From contig NZ_BAAAWE010000001.1 in NCBI RefSeq assembly GCF_039534915.1, forward strand, positions 5,704,001-5,768,000: 64,000 bases of DNA. The letters run 5' to 3'. Of the stretch, positions 41,889-49,698 are shown piece by piece. The notes beneath the pieces are model-generated. The model made no database searches. It was not told the origin of the DNA and was given only the letters and a program-made list of their open reading frames with translations. How positions within the stretch are numbered: position 1 is the first letter of the stretch; every line of letters begins with the position of its first letter. The position numbers and the translations under genes are program-made. The DNA is from Streptomyces roseofulvus. Its GTDB lineage: Bacteria > Actinomycetota > Actinomycetes > Streptomycetales > Streptomycetaceae.

Positions 41889-42926
41889 GTGGACGTGCAG
41901 AAGAAGCTCGACGAGATCGTCGCGACCGTACAGAACGCCCGCTCGATGCCCATGTCGGCCTCCTGCGTGGTCAACCGCGCCGAGCTGCTCGCCCTCCTCG
42001 ACGAGGTGCGGGGCGCCCTGCCGAACTCCCTCGCCCAGGCCCAGGAGCTGATCGGCGGGCGGGAGCAGATGGTCGAGCAGGCCCGCCAGGAGGCCGAGCG
42101 GATCATCGAGGCCGCGCACGCCGAGCGCGGCACGATCGTCTCCGACACCCAGATCGCCCGGCAGTCCCAGGAGGAGGCCGACCGGATCCTCTCCGAGGCC
42201 CGCCGCGAGGCCGAGGAGATCCGCGCCGAGGCCGACGAGTACGTCGACTCCAAGCTCGCCAACTTCGAGGTCGTCCTCAACAAGACCATCGGCGCCGTCG
42301 ACCGCGGCCGCGAGAAGCTCCTCGGCCGCGGCCCGGGCCTGGACGAGCACGGCTACGCCGACGAGGACGCCCCCGAGTACAGCGCCGACCCGCAGACGCT
42401 GATCGGGCGCGCCGACGAGTACGTGGACGCCAAGCTGGGCGCCTTCGAGGCGGTCCTCTCCAAGACCCTGGAGGCCGTCGGCCGCGGCCGGCAGAAGCTG
42501 CACGGCCGGATCGCCACCGACGCCCTCGGCGAGCACATGGCCGCCCAGGACGGCCTCGGCCACTCCGTGCACACCAGCGACGCCGACTACCTCGCCGGAC
42601 TGGCCGAGCTCGCCGACCCGGAGCCGGCCGCCGCCCCCGCGCCCGCGCCGGTCGCCGCGCAGATCCCGGCGCAGCACGAGCCCGACCCGTACGCCTACCA
42701 GCAGCAGCCCCAGCAGGTGGACCCGTACGGCTACCCGCAGCAGGACCCGTACGCGTACCAGCAGCCCCAGCAGGTCGACGCGTACGGCTACCCGCAGCAG
42801 GACCCCTACGCCTACCAGCAGCAGCCCCAGGTCCAGCAGCAGCCGGCCGCGCTCGACGAGACCAGCTTCTTCGACACGAGCATGATCGACCTGGAGCAGC
42901 TGCGCCGGTACGAGCAGGGCCAGTAG
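41889..42926 (+). CDS. DivIVA-like coiled-coil protein
   Basis: The 345-residue protein starts with a short region (VDVQKKLDEIVATVQNAR), then a long acidic/basic coiled coil at about 45-130 (EEADRILSEARREAEEIRAE) like those in DivIVA and ATP-synthase b-type proteins. A block beginning ADEYVD recurs exactly 60 residues apart (115 and 175), each followed by KLxxFExVLxKTxxAVxRGR. From about 265 the protein is Gln/Pro/Tyr-rich, with DPYAYQQ and YGYPQQ repeats. It ends in an acidic LEQLRRYEQGQ. A role in cell division or polar growth is inferred from the DivIVA likeness. The start GTG 41889 has AGAGAG-type purines upstream. Confidence 0.75.
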   Translation: MDVQKKLDEIVATVQNARSMPMSASCVVNRAELLALLDEVRGALPNSLAQAQELIGGREQMVEQARQEAERIIEAAHAERGTIVSDTQIARQSQEEADRILSEARREAEEIRAEADEYVDSKLANFEVVLNKTIGAVDRGREKLLGRGPGLDEHGYADEDAPEYSADPQTLIGRADEYVDAKLGAFEAVLSKTLEAVGRGRQKLHGRIATDALGEHMAAQDGLGHSVHTSDADYLAGLAELADPEPAAAPAPAPVAAQIPAQHEPDPYAYQQQPQQVDPYGYPQQDPYAYQQPQQVDAYGYPQQDPYAYQQQPQVQQQPAALDETSFFDTSMIDLEQLRRYEQGQ

Positions 42927-42942
42927 CCGGCCGAGGGGCCGG
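42927..42942 (+). terminator. Short hairpin after the DivIVA-like gene
   Basis: CCGGCC (42927-42932) pairs with GGCCGG (42937-42942) around GAGG right after the stop codon. Stem is short and lacks a T-run. Confidence 0.4.
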
Positions 42943-42943
42943 A

Positions 42944-42973
42944 TTGGGCCCTGGGCGAAGCGTCCAGTATCCT
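42944..42973 (+). promoter_or_regulatory. Promoter of the DUF177-rpmF-rnc operon
   Basis: TTGGGC (42944-42949) and TATCCT (42968-42973) are 18 bases apart and about 98 bases before the predicted start of the DUF177 gene. Confidence 0.5.
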
Positions 42974-43070
42974 AGCTCTTCGGTCGCGTGTATGCCCGCG
43001 ATCCGGGCTGCCCGCGAGCGGCAGCCCCCGTGAAACTTGCGACGCGAACGATCCGAAAGCAGGAAGAGCC

Positions 43071-43709
43071 CTGAGCACGCGCCTCGACCACCGCAACCCC
43101 CTCGTGTTCGACACGCACGAGCTGGGGCGGCGTCCCGGTGCCCTCCAGCGGATCTCCCGCACGGTCGACGCGCCCGCCGACCTCGGCGTCGCGGGAGTCG
43201 TCGGAGTGCCCGAGGGCGCTCCGGTGGAGATCGAGCTCCGACTCGAGTCGGTCATGGAAGGGGTGCTTGTCACAGGCACCGCCCGTGCATCGGCCGAGGG
43301 GGAGTGCGTAAGGTGTCTGGAGCCCGTCGAGCTGGAGCTCGACGCGGACTTCCAGGAGATGTTCTCGTACCCCGACTCCGACGACCGGGGCCGCGCCAAG
43401 GCGGCCTCGGACGACGAGGACGACGAAGACGAGGACATGATCCCCCTCGAGGACGGCATGTTCGACCTCGAACCCGTGCTGCGTGACGCAGTGGTACTCG
43501 CGCTGCCCATGCAGCCGGTGTGCCGGGAGGACTGTGCGGGTCTGTGTTCCGAATGCGGAATCAACCTGAACGACGACCCGGACCACCACCACGACGCCAC
43601 CGACATCCGTTGGGCGGCACTGCAGGAACTCGCCGGTTCGCTGGGAGCCGACGAGAAGGACAACATGAGCGACGCCGCTACCGGTGTCGACGAGAAGCAG
43701 GAGAAGTAG
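43071..43709 (+). CDS. DUF177 (YceD) protein, 23S rRNA accumulation/rpmF-linked
   Basis: The 212-residue protein is the YceD/DUF177 partner usually encoded just before rpmF and thought to affect 23S rRNA or ribosome assembly. It has VFDTHELGRRPGALQRISRT at the N-terminus, the cysteine pair GECVRCLEPVELELDADFQE near 82, and CREDCAGLCSECGINLN near 155. An acidic insert DDEDDEDEDMIPLEDG lies between them. I place the start at CTG 43071: AGGAAG lies 4-5 bases upstream and the frame encodes a basic, family-like N-terminus (RLDHRNPLVFDTH). The only GTG, 43104, has no Shine-Dalgarno. rpmF follows after 2 bases. Confidence 0.8.
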   Translation: MSTRLDHRNPLVFDTHELGRRPGALQRISRTVDAPADLGVAGVVGVPEGAPVEIELRLESVMEGVLVTGTARASAEGECVRCLEPVELELDADFQEMFSYPDSDDRGRAKAASDDEDDEDEDMIPLEDGMFDLEPVLRDAVVLALPMQPVCREDCAGLCSECGINLNDDPDHHHDATDIRWAALQELAGSLGADEKDNMSDAATGVDEKQEK

Positions 43710-43711
43710 CC

Positions 43712-43885
43712 GTGGCTGTTCCGAAGCGGAAGATGTCGCGCAGCAACACGCGCCACCGCCGGTCGCAGTGGAAGGCTGCGGTCCCCACCCTGGTTTCGTG
43801 TGAGCGTTGCCAGGAGCCGAAGCTGCAGCACATCGCGTGCCCGAGCTGCGGCACCTACAACAAGCGCCAGGTCCTCTCGGTCTGA
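43712..43885 (+). CDS. rpmF: 50S ribosomal protein L32 (zinc-ribbon form)
   Basis: The 57-residue protein begins VPKRKMSRSNTRHRRSQWK after its GTG and carries two CxxC pairs, CERC and CPSC, that bind zinc. It ends CGTYNKRQVL, standard for L32. It follows DUF177 by 2 bases and precedes rnc by 20, so all three should be one transcript. Confidence 0.96.
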   Translation: MAVPKRKMSRSNTRHRRSQWKAAVPTLVSCERCQEPKLQHIACPSCGTYNKRQVLSV

Positions 43886-43905
43886 GCGGGCTGGTGAGAG
43901 GCACG

Positions 43906-44700
43906 ATGTCTGACAACATCAACAACGCCTCGTCCCACACGCTTCTGGAAGGGCGGCTCGGGTATCACCTCGAGTCCGCCCTTCTGGTGCGTGCGCTGAC
44001 CCACCGCTCGTACGCGTACGAGAACGGCGGTCTGCCCACCAACGAGCGGCTGGAGTTCCTCGGGGACTCCGTGCTCGGCCTGGTGGTCACCGACACCCTC
44101 TACCGCACGCACCCCGATCTGCCCGAGGGCCAGCTGGCCAAGCTCCGGGCCGCGGTGGTCAACTCGCGTGCGCTGGCGGACGTCGGGCGCGGTCTCGACC
44201 TGGGCTCCTTCATCCGGCTCGGCCGGGGCGAAGAGGGCACGGGCGGCCGGGACAAGGCATCCATCCTCGCCGACACCCTCGAAGCGGTGATCGGCGCGGT
44301 CTATCTCGACCAGGGTCTCGACGCGGCCTCCGAGCTGGTGCACCGGCTCTTCGACCCGCTGATCGAGAAGTCCTCCAACCTCGGTGCCGGACTGGACTGG
44401 AAGACCAGCCTCCAGGAGCTCACCGCGGCCGAGGGTCTCGGCGTGCCGGAGTACCTCGTCTCCGAGGAGGGCCCCGACCACGAGAAGACCTTCACTGCTG
44501 CCGCCCGCGTCGGTGGTGTCTCGTACGGCACCGGCACCGGCCGCAGCAAGAAGGAGGCGGAGCAGCAGGCCGCCGAGTCCGCGTGGCGCGCGATCCGCGC
44601 GGCCGCGGACGAGCGGGTGGCGGCGGCCAAGGCCGCGGCCGAGGCCGGCACGACCGGCGAGCAGGAGCGGAAGGACGGGGCCGCACCGGCCACCGCCTGA
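43906..44700 (+). CDS. rnc: Ribonuclease III (AbsB)
   Basis: The 264-residue endonuclease cleaves double-stranded RNA. In S. coelicolor the gene is also called absB, because its loss reduces production of several antibiotics. The RNase III signature is NERLEFLGDSVLGLVVTDTL near 46, with metal-binding Glu/Asp, and a second acidic patch ASILADTLEAVIGAVYLDQG near 122. The dsRBD covers about 165-235 (DWKTSLQELTAAEGLGVPEY, GRSKKEAEQQAAESAWRAI). The tail is Ala/Glu-rich. ATG 43906 is preferred to an in-frame GTG at 43894. Confidence 0.95.
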   Translation: MSDNINNASSHTLLEGRLGYHLESALLVRALTHRSYAYENGGLPTNERLEFLGDSVLGLVVTDTLYRTHPDLPEGQLAKLRAAVVNSRALADVGRGLDLGSFIRLGRGEEGTGGRDKASILADTLEAVIGAVYLDQGLDAASELVHRLFDPLIEKSSNLGAGLDWKTSLQELTAAEGLGVPEYLVSEEGPDHEKTFTAAARVGGVSYGTGTGRSKKEAEQQAAESAWRAIRAAADERVAAAKAAAEAGTTGEQERKDGAAPATA

Positions 44701-44741
44701 CCGTCGTCCCGCGACCGCCCGCACCCTTCAGCGGAGTCTTC

Positions 44742-44768
44742 CCGCCCGCCCCCGCCAGGGGCGGGCGG
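44742..44768 (+). terminator. Terminator after rnc
   Basis: A perfect 11-bp GC stem (44742-44752 with 44758-44768, five-base loop) lies 41 bases beyond the rnc stop. Confidence 0.65.
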
Positions 44769-44809
44769 AGCCGTTTCCGGAGGCCGCCGGGCCTGTCCGT
44801 CCCTGGCGG

Positions 44810-44815
44810 TAGGCT
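44810..44815 (+). promoter_or_regulatory. Candidate -10 box of mutM
   Basis: TAGGCT fits TAnnnT and lies 37 bases before the mutM GTG, after the rnc terminator. Confidence 0.35.
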
Positions 44816-44852
44816 GCGAGGACCACCACCCGTACCCCTCCGGAGGAGTCCC

Positions 44853-45722
44853 GTGCCCGAGCTGCCCGAGGTCGAGGTCGTCCGGCGCGGACTGGAGCGC
44901 TGGGTCGCCGGCCGGACCGTGGCCGGCGTCGAGGTGCTGCACCCCCGGGCCGTACGGCGCCATCCGGCCGGCGGCGCCGACTTCGCCGCCCGGCTCACCG
45001 GACAGCGCTTCGCACCGGCCCGGCGCCGGGGCAAGTACCTGTGGGTGCCGCTCGCCGGCACCGGCACCTCCGTCCTCGGCCACCTCGGGATGAGCGGCCA
45101 GCTGCTGGTGCAGCCGGAGACCGCCCCGGACGAGAAGCACCTGCGCATCCGGATCCGTTTCGACGATGCCGCCGGCACGGAGCTCCGCTTCGTCGACCAG
45201 CGCACCTTCGGCGGACTCTCGCTGCACGACACGGCCCCCGACAGCGCCGACGGGCTGCCCGACGTCATCGGGCACATCGCCCGCGACCCGCTGGACCCCG
45301 CCTTCGACGACGCCGCCTTCCAGGCCGCGCTCCGGCTGCGCCGCACCACGATCAAGCGGGCGCTCCTCGACCAGTCGCTGATCAGCGGCGTCGGCAACAT
45401 CTACGCCGACGAGGCGCTGTGGCGGGCGAGGCTGCACTACGACCGGCCGACCGCCACCCTCACCCGCCCGCGCTCGGCCGAACTCCTCGGCCACGTCCGC
45501 GACGTGATGAACGCGGCGCTGGCCGCCGGCGGCACCAGCTTCGACAGCCTCTACGTGAACGTCAACGGCGAGTCCGGCTACTTCGACCGCTCGCTCGACG
45601 CGTACGGGCGGGAGGACGAGCCCTGCCGCCGCTGCGGCACGCCGATGCGCCGCCGCGCCTGGATGAACCGCTCCAGCTACTTCTGCCCGCGCTGCCAGCG
45701 CCCGCCCCGCGTCAGTCCGTGA
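44853..45722 (+). CDS. mutM: Formamidopyrimidine-DNA glycosylase
   Basis: The 289-residue bifunctional glycosylase/AP lyase removes 8-oxoguanine and formamidopyrimidines. After the initiator it begins PELPEVEVVRRGLERW, with the catalytic proline at position 2 and the glutamates after it. GHLGMSGQLLV lies near 78, and the H2TH region near 175 (RRTTIKRALLDQSLISGVGN) precedes a C-terminal zinc finger with CRRCGTP and CPRCQR. The GTG start follows GGAGGA. The last 11 bases overlap the convergent HxlR gene. Confidence 0.95.
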   Translation: MPELPEVEVVRRGLERWVAGRTVAGVEVLHPRAVRRHPAGGADFAARLTGQRFAPARRRGKYLWVPLAGTGTSVLGHLGMSGQLLVQPETAPDEKHLRIRIRFDDAAGTELRFVDQRTFGGLSLHDTAPDSADGLPDVIGHIARDPLDPAFDDAAFQAALRLRRTTIKRALLDQSLISGVGNIYADEALWRARLHYDRPTATLTRPRSAELLGHVRDVMNAALAAGGTSFDSLYVNVNGESGYFDRSLDAYGREDEPCRRCGTPMRRRAWMNRSSYFCPRCQRPPRVSP

Positions 45723-46095
45723 CGGCGGCGCGCCCGGAGTCGTACGCCTCGCGGGCCGCGACGACCTCCGGCATCCGGCTCTCGACCAGGCTGATCAGCC
45801 CGACGAGCCGCTCGGCGACATCGCGCCCGAGCGGGGTGAGCCGGTAGTCGACCCGGGGCGGGTTGACCGGCTGCGCCTCCCGGTGCACCAGGCCGTCCCG
45901 CTCCAGCGCGTGCAGCGTCTGGGCCAGCATCTTCTCGCTGACGCCGTCGACCCGCCGCCGCAGTTCGTTGAAGCGGAAGGACCCCTCGTACAGGGCGCCG
46001 AGGGTGAGGCCGCCCCACCGGCCCGTGATGTGCTCCAGCGTCACCCGCGAGGCACAGCCCCGCGCGAACACGTCGAAGGCGAGATCGTCGGTCAT
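45712..46095 (-). CDS. HxlR family transcriptional regulator
   Basis: The 127-residue winged-helix protein matches HxlR: a near-N-terminal cysteine (DVFARGCASRVTLEHITG), then RWGGLTLGALYEGSFRFNEL, LRRRVDGVSEKMLAQTLHAL, ERDGLVHREAQPVNPPRVDY and RLTPLGRDVAERL. Some HxlR proteins sense oxidants or aldehydes through that cysteine. ATG 46095 is chosen, with GAGAGG just upstream; a start at 46122 adds nine unlikely residues. It overlaps mutM convergently and is divergent from the TerD-family gene, a possible target. Confidence 0.9.
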   Translation of the reverse strand: MTDDLAFDVFARGCASRVTLEHITGRWGGLTLGALYEGSFRFNELRRRVDGVSEKMLAQTLHALERDGLVHREAQPVNPPRVDYRLTPLGRDVAERLVGLISLVESRMPEVVAAREAYDSGRAAVTD

Positions 46096-46256
46096 GCCTC
46101 TCACGGTACGCGCGCCGCCCACTCACCACCAGACCGCGCTTTCGAAAAGTGAGCGAGCGGGGGGAGGGGGTGCTCGGGTCGAACAGGAAATCGGTGTTCG
46201 CCGTACGGGGAGGGGCCGGGTCCTTCACGATGTACGCACATCCTGAGAGGCCCACC

Positions 46257-47612
46257 ATGACGACCACCGCCACCGCCACGCTCGCCAAGGGCGGCAACGC
46301 CCCGCTGACCGGCACCCACTGCCGCACCACGCTGACCTCGGCCGGGACCGCCATCGACGTCTCCGCCGTGCTGCTCGGCGCGGACGGCCGGGTGCGCAGC
46401 GACGACGACCTCGTCTTCTACAACCACCCGTCGCAGGACGGGGTGACGCTGTCGGAGCGGACGATCACCGTGGACCTGGCGGCGGTCCCGGCCGGTGTCG
46501 ACCGCGTCGCGATCGTCGCCAGCGTCGACCCGGAGGCGCCGACGGCCCGCTTCGACGGGGGGTCGACCCCGCACGCGCTGGTGGAGTGCGGGAACGACCG
46601 GTTCTCCTTCGCGCCGCCGCCCTTCGAGCGCGGGGAGACGGTGGCCGTCCTGGTCGAGCTCTACCGGCGGGCGGGCGGCTGGAAGGCGCGGGCGGTGGGG
46701 CAGGGCTGGGACACCGGGCTCGCGGGCCTGGCCACGGACTTCGGCATCGAGGTGGGGGAGGACGCCGCGTCGCCGCCGGAGCCGCCGGCACCCGTGCCCG
46801 TACCCCCGCCGGCATCCGTGCCCGTACCCCCGCCGGCCTTCGCGCCGCCGCCGGCGCCGACCGGGTCGGTGTCCTTCGCGCCGCCGCCGGCGCCGACCGG
46901 GTCGGTCTCGTTCGCGCCTCCGCCTGCTCCCGCAGGCGCCGTGGCCTTCGCGCCACCGGCGGCTCCCGCCGTCCCCCTGAGCAAGGCTCCGCTGGGGAAG
47001 GTGACGCTGACCAAGGACGGGCACGCGACGATCGACATGCGCAAGGACGAGCCGGGACTCGTCGTGACCGCCACGCTCGAGTGGAACGGCGGGAGCGAGG
47101 AGCGCCAGGAGGCCGGCGCGGACCTCGACCTGTACGCCCTCTACGTCCCCGGGCCCCGCGTCACCCCGCCCGGCACGCGGGCGAAGAAGTCGGACGACGC
47201 CGTCTACTACCGGGGTCTCGGCTCGGTCTCCGGCCCGCCGTACATCGCCCTGGACGGCGATGCCCGCGCCCCGGGACGCGAGACCGTGACGATCCACCGT
47301 CCCGACCAGCAGGGGTACGTCCTCGTCTGCGCCTACAGCGCGGTGGAGAACGGCACCGGCTCCTTCCGGTCCTTCGGCGCGCGGGCGGTGGTCACCGACG
47401 GCCGGGGCTCGACCGTGGAGGTGCCGCTCTTCCACGACTGCGAGTTGTCCTACTGGGTCGCCATCGCCCTGATCGACTTCACCGTCCCGGAAGGCGCGCT
47501 GATCCGGCACGTCGAGCAGTACTCCGAGGAGCACGAGGAGGCCCGCCCGGCCCTCTACTCCGACGGCACCTTCAAGATGGGCGCCGGGAGGACCGAGTTC
47601 AAGACCCTGTGA
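46257..47612 (+). CDS. Tandem TerD-domain stress protein
   Basis: The 451-residue protein carries two TerD-like calcium-binding beta domains. The first runs from MTTTATATLAKGGNAPLTGT to about 170, with acidic SDDDLVFYNHPSQDGV near 48. A Pro/Ala linker follows (about 175-240) with near-exact repeats of a segment containing APTGSVSFAPPPAP, written in directly repeated DNA. The second, from LGKVTLTKDGHATIDMRKDE to the end, resembles TerD with ADLDLYALYVP and KSDDAVYYRG acidic sites. TerD proteins accompany tellurite and general stress resistance. ATG 46257 is chosen; an in-frame ATG at 46230 is possible. It is divergent from HxlR. Confidence 0.85.
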   Translation: MTTTATATLAKGGNAPLTGTHCRTTLTSAGTAIDVSAVLLGADGRVRSDDDLVFYNHPSQDGVTLSERTITVDLAAVPAGVDRVAIVASVDPEAPTARFDGGSTPHALVECGNDRFSFAPPPFERGETVAVLVELYRRAGGWKARAVGQGWDTGLAGLATDFGIEVGEDAASPPEPPAPVPVPPPASVPVPPPAFAPPPAPTGSVSFAPPPAPTGSVSFAPPPAPAGAVAFAPPAAPAVPLSKAPLGKVTLTKDGHATIDMRKDEPGLVVTATLEWNGGSEERQEAGADLDLYALYVPGPRVTPPGTRAKKSDDAVYYRGLGSVSGPPYIALDGDARAPGRETVTIHRPDQQGYVLVCAYSAVENGTGSFRSFGARAVVTDGRGSTVEVPLFHDCELSYWVAIALIDFTVPEGALIRHVEQYSEEHEEARPALYSDGTFKMGAGRTEFKTL

Positions 47613-47622
47613 GCCCCGGGGA

Positions 47623-48576
47623 TCAGTAGCCGAAGTCCTGGGTCCACCACGGACCGCCGTCGGCGAAGTGGACGCCCACGCCGAGGGTGGTGAAGTCGCA
47701 GTTCAGGATGTTGGCGCGGTGGCCGTCGCTGTTCATCCAGGAGACCATCGCCGCGGTCGCGTCGACCTGGCCGCGCGCGATGTTCTCGCCGCCGAGGTTC
47801 GTGATGCCGGCCGCCTGGGCGCGGGACCACGGGGTGGCGCCGTCGGGGTCGGTGTGGTCGAAGAAGCCGCGGTTCGCCATGTCGGCGCTGAACGCGCCGG
47901 CCAGCCGGGCGAGACCGTCCGACGGCTGGAGCGGGGAGCAGCCGACCTTGCCGCGCTCGACGTTCACCAGGCGCAGCACCTCGGCCTCGGCCGCGTCCGC
48001 GCGGTCGGCGGTGGAGCCCGCCGCCGTCGCCGTCTCCTCGACCGGGGCCTCCGTGGTGGGGGCGGGCTTCGGGGTCGCGGCCCGCGTGGTGGCCGGGGTC
48101 TTCGACGGCTCCGGCTTCGGCTTCGGCTTCGCCTGGGTGGTGGCGGGCGCGGGGGCCGCGGTGCGCGTCTTCGACGGCGTGGGGGAGGGGCTCGCGGTCT
48201 TCGTGGCGGTCGGCGTGGGCTCCGGCTTCGGGGTGGCCGTGGTCTTCCGGGGCGCCGGCGCGCTCGTGCGCGGTCCGGCCGACGTGTCCGCCGGGGTGCG
48301 GGTCGCCCCGCCCTGGGTGGTCAGCTCCGGGTTCTGCCGGGTCTCCGCGGTGGTCGGCCGGCTGCTGCCGACGCTGCCGGCGGTGAGGGTCTCCCCGCCG
48401 GGGAGGAGGCCGGTGGCGACCACGGCGGCGCCGACGGCGACCGCCGCCGAGGCGCCGATCAGTCCGTTGCGGACGGGGTGGCGCCGCCGGCGGCGCGGCC
48501 CCCCCTGACCGCGGTCGGTGCCGGTCGCGTAGTCTGCCTCGGCGGGCGCGGCGCCGGAGCGACGGTGGCGTCCCAT
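47623..48576 (-). CDS. CAP-domain (SCP/PR-1) exported protein
   Basis: The 317-residue protein has a basic N-terminus (MGRHRRSGAAPAEADYATG), a signal-anchor helix at about 38-60 (LIGASAAVAVGAAVVATGLL), and a Thr/Pro/Lys-rich linker of about 120 residues. A C-terminal CAP domain follows (about 200-317). It starts VLRLVNVERGKVGCSPLQ and includes the metal/active-site histidine segments FFDHTDPDG, GENIARG and SDGHRANILNCDFTTLGVGV, ending WWTQDFGY. It is probably cell-surface. ATG 48576 is preferred because GGGAGG lies 5-10 bases upstream. It is convergent with the TerD-like gene, 10 bases away. Confidence 0.9.
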   Translation of the reverse strand: MGRHRRSGAAPAEADYATGTDRGQGGPRRRRRHPVRNGLIGASAAVAVGAAVVATGLLPGGETLTAGSVGSSRPTTAETRQNPELTTQGGATRTPADTSAGPRTSAPAPRKTTATPKPEPTPTATKTASPSPTPSKTRTAAPAPATTQAKPKPKPEPSKTPATTRAATPKPAPTTEAPVEETATAAGSTADRADAAEAEVLRLVNVERGKVGCSPLQPSDGLARLAGAFSADMANRGFFDHTDPDGATPWSRAQAAGITNLGGENIARGQVDATAAMVSWMNSDGHRANILNCDFTTLGVGVHFADGGPWWTQDFGY

Positions 48577-48766
48577 CTGCCCTGCCTCCCTGAGCTGGCT
48601 GTCTTTGCTGGATCTTTGCGGCCTTTGCTTTCGGCATGGATCGGTACGGAGCGTGACGCTGCGTACGGATGGCCGAAAGGGGTGCACCCGTGTGGGTGAG
48701 GCGCATTCCGTCGGACTGTACGCCATGGGAAGCCGCCGCGACGTGCTCTTCGGGCAATCCGCCCGC

Positions 48767-48772
48767 TAGCGT
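48767..48772 (+). promoter_or_regulatory. Candidate -10 box of the acylphosphatase gene
   Basis: TAGCGT (TAnnnT) ends six bases before the ATG at 48779 and no Shine-Dalgarno is visible, which suggests a leaderless mRNA. Confidence 0.4.
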
Positions 48773-48778
48773 GCAGCC

Positions 48779-49060
48779 ATGAGCGACGACGTACGGATGA
48801 CCGCCTGGGTGCGCGGGCGAGTACAGGGAGTGGGCTTCCGCTGGTTCACCAGGGCAAACGCCCTGGAGATCGGTGACCTCAGGGGCTTCGCCCTGAACCT
48901 CGACGACGGCCGGGTACAGGTGGTCGCCGAGGGCCCGAGTGACAATTGCCACCGTCTTCTCGACTGGCTGCGGTCCGATGACACGCCCGGCCGCGTGGAC
49001 GGCGTCACCGAGATATGGGGCACCCCCCGCGGCGGCTACGACGGCTTCGCCATCCGCTGA
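48779..49060 (+). CDS. acyP: Acylphosphatase
   Basis: The 93-residue enzyme hydrolyses acyl phosphates such as 1,3-bisphosphoglycerate or carbamoyl phosphate. The signature VRGRVQGVGFRWFTRANALE near 12-31 contains the anion-binding loop and catalytic arginine, and GFALNLDDGRVQVVAEGP near 37 the catalytic asparagine. Length is normal. It is monocistronic and convergent to nothing; smc lies 0.8 kb downstream, an order common in actinobacteria. Confidence 0.93.
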   Translation: MSDDVRMTAWVRGRVQGVGFRWFTRANALEIGDLRGFALNLDDGRVQVVAEGPSDNCHRLLDWLRSDDTPGRVDGVTEIWGTPRGGYDGFAIR

Positions 49061-49479
49061 CCCCCGTCCCCGGAGCCTCCGCCGGCCCTCCCTCCCGACA
49101 CCCCTCGCGGGCACCGGAGCGAGGGCCGGTTTCGCGTGGATGAACGGCGGTGATCAGGGGAAGCGCCTGGTGGTTGCCAAGTTTCGACAGGCGTGCAAGG
49201 CTTCCCGGGTAAGGATGATCGCCACGCCCCGGGGCAACGGGTCGAGAGGCGCCGCCGCCTGCGACGCGGCCGCGAACTCCCCGTCTGCCGGGCCGTCCGG
49301 CGCGTGATCGTGTTGACCGTCAAACTTTTTGGTGAGACTCTGGAAGCCCCGCGCACCTTAGCTGTGTGGCAGTAGAACACCGGCACGACTCAGGTACTGC
49401 CGAGCACCGCGGGTGCGAATCCATCCCTCACGACCCACACCGCAATCGGTCGGTCACTCAGTGTGGAGGACCACTCATC
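49061..49479. other. Intergenic region with a structured hairpin
   Basis: This 419-base gap holds a multi-part hairpin at 49152-49220: GGGAAGC (49158-49164) with GCTTCCC (49200-49206), GCCTG (49165-49169) with CAGGC (49188-49192), and an outer GATC/GATC. Nearer the next gene lies a TTGACC-17-GACTCT promoter (49313-49341). I see no supported coding frame. Confidence 0.5.
49313..49341 (+). promoter_or_regulatory. Candidate promoter of the 72-aa gene
   Basis: TTGACC (49313-49318) and GACTCT (49336-49341) are 17 bases apart. The -35 box is part of an inverted GTTGAC/GTCAA element (49312-49323), similar to the palindrome at 34232. Confidence 0.4.
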
Positions 49480-49698
49480 ATGGCAAAGGCGCTTCTCGGT
49501 TACGTCGGCGGCTCCGACCCGCGACTCCTCGCCGAGATGCGACGGCTCCAGCAGCGCGTCCAGGACCTGGAATCCGAGCTCGTACGGATCCAGACCGAGA
49601 ACGACGCGCTCAGCGCTGCCGCCGCTCAGCACCAGGGCGAGACGCTGCTCGACCGCATCGACCTCGACGTACCCCAGGCAGAGCCCGCGCTCACCTGA
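49480..49698 (+). CDS. Small coiled-coil protein
   Basis: This 72-residue protein has a Gly-rich N-terminus (MAKALLGYVGGSDPRLLAEM), then a coiled coil with leucine heptads (RRLQQRVQDLESELVRIQTE) and an acidic end (LLDRIDLDVPQAEPALT). I do not recognise a function. No membrane segment or signal is present. GGAGG lies 10 bases before ATG 49480. It stands between acylphosphatase and smc. It may oligomerise or bind a partner through the coiled coil; that is inference. Confidence 0.75.
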   Translation: MAKALLGYVGGSDPRLLAEMRRLQQRVQDLESELVRIQTENDALSAAAAQHQGETLLDRIDLDVPQAEPALT

